NCBI GenBank assembly: GCA_022600655.1
Contig: JAHZJZ010000315.1
Span: 1-8,626 of the forward strand
Source of the DNA: Campylobacterota bacterium
Lineage (GTDB): Bacteria; Campylobacterota; Campylobacteria; Campylobacterales; Sulfurovaceae
Direction: 5' to 3'
Length of the DNA stretch: 8,626 nt
In this document: one piece after another, positions 6,386 to 8,626 of the stretch
Numbering within the stretch: position 1 is the stretch's first letter
Layout of the letters: each line of letters begins with the position of its first letter
The notes under the pieces: generated by a model
Seen by the model: the letters and a program-made list of their open reading frames with translations, nothing else
Database searches by the model: none
Told to the model about the DNA's origin: nothing
Translations under genes and position numbers: made by a program

Positions 6386-6398
6386 AACCACCTTTTTT
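6363..6398 (+). terminator. Likely intrinsic terminator after purM
   Basis: AAAAGGGTGTT (6363-6373) can pair with AACCACCTTTT (from 6386), allowing one mismatch or bulge in each arm, and the 3' arm runs into T6 (6393-6398). The hairpin overlaps the purM stop codon. The stem is imperfect, but position and T-run fit a Rho-independent terminator separating purM from the LysR gene. Confidence 0.55.
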
Positions 6399-6441
6399 AT
6401 ACAATTATTTTGATGATTTTCCTAAAAATAAAATATTATTC

Positions 6442-6450
6442 TGATATAAT
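6442..6450 (+). promoter_or_regulatory. Extended -10 promoter of the LysR gene
   Basis: TGATATAAT at 6442-6450 is a perfect extended -10 (TG, one base, TATAAT). No convincing -35 lies 16-18 bases upstream. It is 31 bases before the ATG at 6482, leaving a short leader. GGA at 6471-6473 gives a weak Shine-Dalgarno sequence 8 bases before the start. Confidence 0.65.
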
Positions 6451-6481
6451 ACTTTATTAAAATAAATTATGGAAATTAATT

Positions 6482-7381
6482 ATGAAACTAACACTACGCC
6501 AGATGGAAATTTTTTTAAATGTTGTTAGAGAAGGGCATCTTACCAATGTTGCAAAAGGGATGGGATTGAGTCAATCAGCCATCTCAATGTCAATTAAAGA
6601 GCTAGAAAACATTTTAGGCTCTCCTCTTTTTGATAGAATCAATAAAAAACTAATCCTCAATGAGATGGGACGATCTTTTGAAAAAGAGATTGCTCCCATA
6701 ATCAAAAAACTTAATGATATAGAGTACGAGTTCAAAAATACCGTAAATAAAGGTATGGTAAGAGTTGGGGCTAGTACGACTATCGTTGACTACCTTATGC
6801 CTCCTATTATATGTAGCTATATGAACAACTACCCTGATGTTAAAGTCGGACTTAAAGAGGGAAACACCCAACGTATTGTTGAACTGCTTAAAGATGGTGA
6901 GATAGATGTTGGATTTATTGAGGGACTGGTCAATGACCCAGAGATTATTAAAGAGGTGATTGGGGTTGATGAATTGGTTGTCGTCACGACAGACACCTCT
7001 TTAACAAAGCCACTTTTTATAGACACACTACAAGATAGAAAATGGGTACTTCGAGAAGAGGGTTCTGGTACACGTGATGTCTTCTTAGACTATATTAAAG
7101 ATAAGGTTGACCATATTAATATCTTTTTAGAGTTGGGACATACAGAGTCAATTAAGTCACTGCTTATGAACCATCAGTGTTTAACCTGTATCTCTAAAAT
7201 TGCCGTGACCAATGAGATAAAAGATAACAAACTTATTCGTGTACCACTAAAAAACTTTGAGTGTAAACGAGACTTTTTAATGATTTATCATAAAGATAAG
7301 TACCAAAGTGAACTTTTTGAGAAGTTTATCTACTTTACCAAGTCTATGATTCGTCAGATGTTAGAGGGAAACAAGCATTAA
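6482..7381 (+). CDS. LysR-family transcriptional regulator
   Basis: A 299-residue DNA-binding regulator of normal LysR length. The N-terminal winged helix-turn-helix covers about 1-60, with LTLRQMEIFLNVVREGHLT leading into VAKGMGLSQSAISMSIKELE and then PLFDR (48-52). A linker helix (about 62-90) precedes the periplasmic-binding-like effector domain (about 91-295), which contains VRVGASTTIVDYLMP, the GEIDVGFIEG strand (139-148) and REEGSGTR (191-198). The last motif is common in CysB/CbbR/YeiE-like members, but it does not fix the effector. No target gene is divergently transcribed next to it, so the regulated gene may be itself or elsewhere. It has its own extended -10 and stands apart from purM. 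Its last 38 bases overlap the 3' end of mobA on the other strand. Confidence 0.95.
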   Translation: MKLTLRQMEIFLNVVREGHLTNVAKGMGLSQSAISMSIKELENILGSPLFDRINKKLILNEMGRSFEKEIAPIIKKLNDIEYEFKNTVNKGMVRVGASTTIVDYLMPPIICSYMNNYPDVKVGLKEGNTQRIVELLKDGEIDVGFIEGLVNDPEIIKEVIGVDELVVVTTDTSLTKPLFIDTLQDRKWVLREEGSGTRDVFLDYIKDKVDHINIFLELGHTESIKSLLMNHQCLTCISKIAVTNEIKDNKLIRVPLKNFECKRDFLMIYHKDKYQSELFEKFIYFTKSMIRQMLEGNKH

Positions 7382-7970
7382 GATGCTTTAATGCTCTCTC
7401 ATAATCTTCAGGATAGTTTAGGTTCATAAAACTATCCTCTTCAGTAAACTCAACCTCCACACTATTCACATCTTTTAGTAGACTGTTTAATCGATGATTC
7501 TCTTGTTCTAAACATCTTTCTATATACGCTAAAGAGCTACGTCTATAGATAGCACAGAGAGGTTCAAGACCACTTGATGACTTGGATACAATCACATCAG
7601 CTTGTGAGTCAGAGGCTACGCTATAGAGTTTTTTAATAATCGTATTAGATACAAAAGGAACATCAACACTTAATACAAATACTTCAGCCACGTCAAGTTT
7701 CATCAATATGGAGGCTAATGCCACCATAGGGGAGGAAGTTTCAAAAACATCCTCTATAACCTCTACATCAAAGTTAAACTTATTACGCTTACTTGAAATA
7801 TAAACTTTATTAAAAATTTCAGAGAGACGCTCATACTGATACTCTGCTAAAGTGGGGTAGTTGCCAAAAGGAAGCAGAGCTTTATCTTGCTCCATTCGAC
7901 TACTTTTTCCTCCTGCAAAGATGACTGCAACGCTACGGTTATAGACTATCGGAGACCCATTCGATGACAC
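7344..7970 (-). CDS. mobA: Molybdenum cofactor guanylyltransferase MobA
   Basis: MobA transfers GMP from GTP to molybdopterin-Mo to make the guanine dinucleotide cofactor used by DMSO-reductase-family enzymes such as Nap nitrate reductase and formate dehydrogenase. It has 208 residues, a typical length. The nucleotide loop FAGGKSSRMEQDKALLPF is at 18-35, with Glu27 where most members have Gly after RM. SVDVPFV (101-107) carries the metal-binding Asp103; GLEPLCAIY (134-142) and NLNYPEDYERAL (183-194) complete the pattern. The start is GTG at 7970: an in-frame TAG is three codons upstream and there is no ATG before the loop. It lies inside the end of the carboxypeptidase gene (32-base overlap), with no clear ribosome binding site, so coupling is likely. 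The last 12 residues plus stop overlap the LysR gene. Confidence 0.92.
   Translation of the reverse strand: MSSNGSPIVYNRSVAVIFAGGKSSRMEQDKALLPFGNYPTLAEYQYERLSEIFNKVYISSKRNKFNFDVEVIEDVFETSSPMVALASILMKLDVAEVFVLSVDVPFVSNTIIKKLYSVASDSQADVIVSKSSSGLEPLCAIYRRSSLAYIERCLEQENHRLNSLLKDVNSVEVEFTEEDSFMNLNYPEDYERALKHLNACFPLTSDES
7373..7395. other. Two mutually exclusive hairpins at the lysR/mobA tail overlap
   Basis: AGCATTAA (7374-7381) and TTAATGCT (7388-7395) form a perfect 8-bp stem with a 6-base loop. The same left arm can instead form AAGCAT (7373-7378) with ATGCTT (7383-7388) around TAAG. The structure spans the LysR stop codon and lies in the coding end of mobA on the other strand. A CT-rich stretch, not a T-run, follows on the + strand. 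It may help end transcription in both directions or protect the 3' ends, but that is inferred. Confidence 0.4.
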
Positions 7971-8626
7971 TGTTAGCTAACTTTCGTCCATATCTAGAGG
8001 AGTACCTATCGTTAACCAAGACAACAACCACATATTTTTGTCCTGATGCACCTTCAACATACCCTGCAATGTTTGATACATGTTTGATGGTTCCTGTTTT
8101 CATCCATGCTCTTCCATAGACTTGAGAATTAGAAAAACGTCTTTTAATCGTTCCATCAATACCAGCTATAGCCAAAGTATCCATCCAACGCTGTCCATAA
8201 TTTTGAGCAGCATGATCGAGTAGATTTCCTAAGGTTTTAGCTGTTATTTTAGAGCTACGAGAGAGTCCTGAACCATTATCAACATAGGTTGAACCTTCTA
8301 AAATAGCATATCTATTGAGTATTTTTTCAATCGCTTTACGCCCTTTAAAAGTAGTGCTTGGCAGAGCATAGTGTTTCGTTCCTAACGTTAGCATCAGCTG
8401 TCTTGCCATCACATTATTGCTCTTTTTTGCAACAATAGAGATTACCTCTTCTAATGTAGGAGAGAAATGAGAAAAGAGATACTTTGCCTTTTTAGGAACA
8501 GGTTTGAGCTTTAGTGTACCCGTAAACTGTATGCCTTGTTGTTTTAGTTTCTCTTTTAGAGAGAAGTAGAATGAACGATGAGGCATACTCACCACTTTAC
8601 AGATAGTACGTTTTCCACAACGTTTA
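7939..8626 (-). CDS. dacB: D-alanyl-D-alanine carboxypeptidase/endopeptidase, PBP4 type (5' end off window)
   Basis: This is the C-terminal ~228 residues of a peptidase S13 penicillin-binding protein, a periplasmic enzyme that trims D-Ala from peptidoglycan stem peptides and can cut cross-links. The frame stays open to the right edge, so the GTG at 8595 is internal and the gene is cut by the window. Visible active-site motifs are SNN of the SxN type (8413-8421) within KKSNNVMARQL, and KTG (8092-8100) within MKTGTIKHVSNIAGY. The characteristic VDNGSGLSR and AGIDGTIKRRF segments lie between them. The catalytic SxxK serine and any signal peptide would be upstream, off the window. Its last 32 bases overlap the start of mobA, so the two are read as one unit although their functions are unrelated. 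Confidence 0.92.
   Translation of the reverse strand, partial: KRCGKRTICKVVSMPHRSFYFSLKEKLKQQGIQFTGTLKLKPVPKKAKYLFSHFSPTLEEVISIVAKKSNNVMARQLMLTLGTKHYALPSTTFKGRKAIEKILNRYAILEGSTYVDNGSGLSRSSKITAKTLGNLLDHAAQNYGQRWMDTLAIAGIDGTIKRRFSNSQVYGRAWMKTGTIKHVSNIAGYVEGASGQKYVVVVLVNDRYSSRYGRKLANSVIEWVSDSL

Noticed and set aside
6469..6471. ATG just upstream of the LysR gene
   Set aside because: It is in another frame from the LysR coding sequence (13 bases upstream) and gives no recognisable protein.

Overview
The window looks like chromosomal DNA of a Campylobacterota (epsilonproteobacterial) species, probably a free-living Sulfurimonas/Arcobacter-like lineage. The evidence is AT-rich DNA, the tig-clpP-def gene order known from Campylobacter and Helicobacter, short intergenic gaps, and promoters that show a good -10 box but little -35. 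The genus is inference; no rRNA or other marker is present to fix it.

Left part (1-1545, + strand): the 3' end of tig (trigger factor), then complete clpP (protease subunit) and def (peptide deformylase). This is a protein-quality and nascent-chain-processing cluster. def meets the next gene tail to tail with no base between the stop codons.

Centre (1546-4747, - strand): a two-gene unit. A 657-residue AlbA_2/Schlafen-type ATP-binding protein is read first. Its last 17 bases overlap the start of a BaiN/RdsA (HI0933/YhiN)-type FAD-dependent oxidoreductase. The AlbA_2 gene carries an in-frame 21-bp tandem repeat encoding TSEPFLE-like heptads in a linker, which makes it the most accessory-looking gene here.

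Right-centre (4830-6385, + strand): an MTH1187/UPF0045-type thiamine-binding protein, a 68-residue two-helix membrane protein resembling the DUF2892/YgaP membrane domain, and purM. PurM makes AIR, the branch point between purine and thiamine-pyrimidine synthesis, so a thiamine-binding protein two genes upstream is suggestive. The 82-bp divergent region 4748-4829 holds two small palindromes built on GTTAT/ATAAC.

Right end: a LysR-family regulator (+, with a perfect extended -10), overlapping tail to tail with mobA (-). mobA in turn overlaps the 3' end of a dacB-type D-alanyl-D-alanine carboxypeptidase (PBP4, S13) that runs off the right edge. No rRNA, tRNA, CRISPR array, transposase or integrase was seen, and no gene-free stretch exceeds 120 bases. 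I found no clearly undescribed system; the best leads are the repeat-bearing AlbA_2/oxidoreductase pair and the thiamine-binding/membrane/purM unit.
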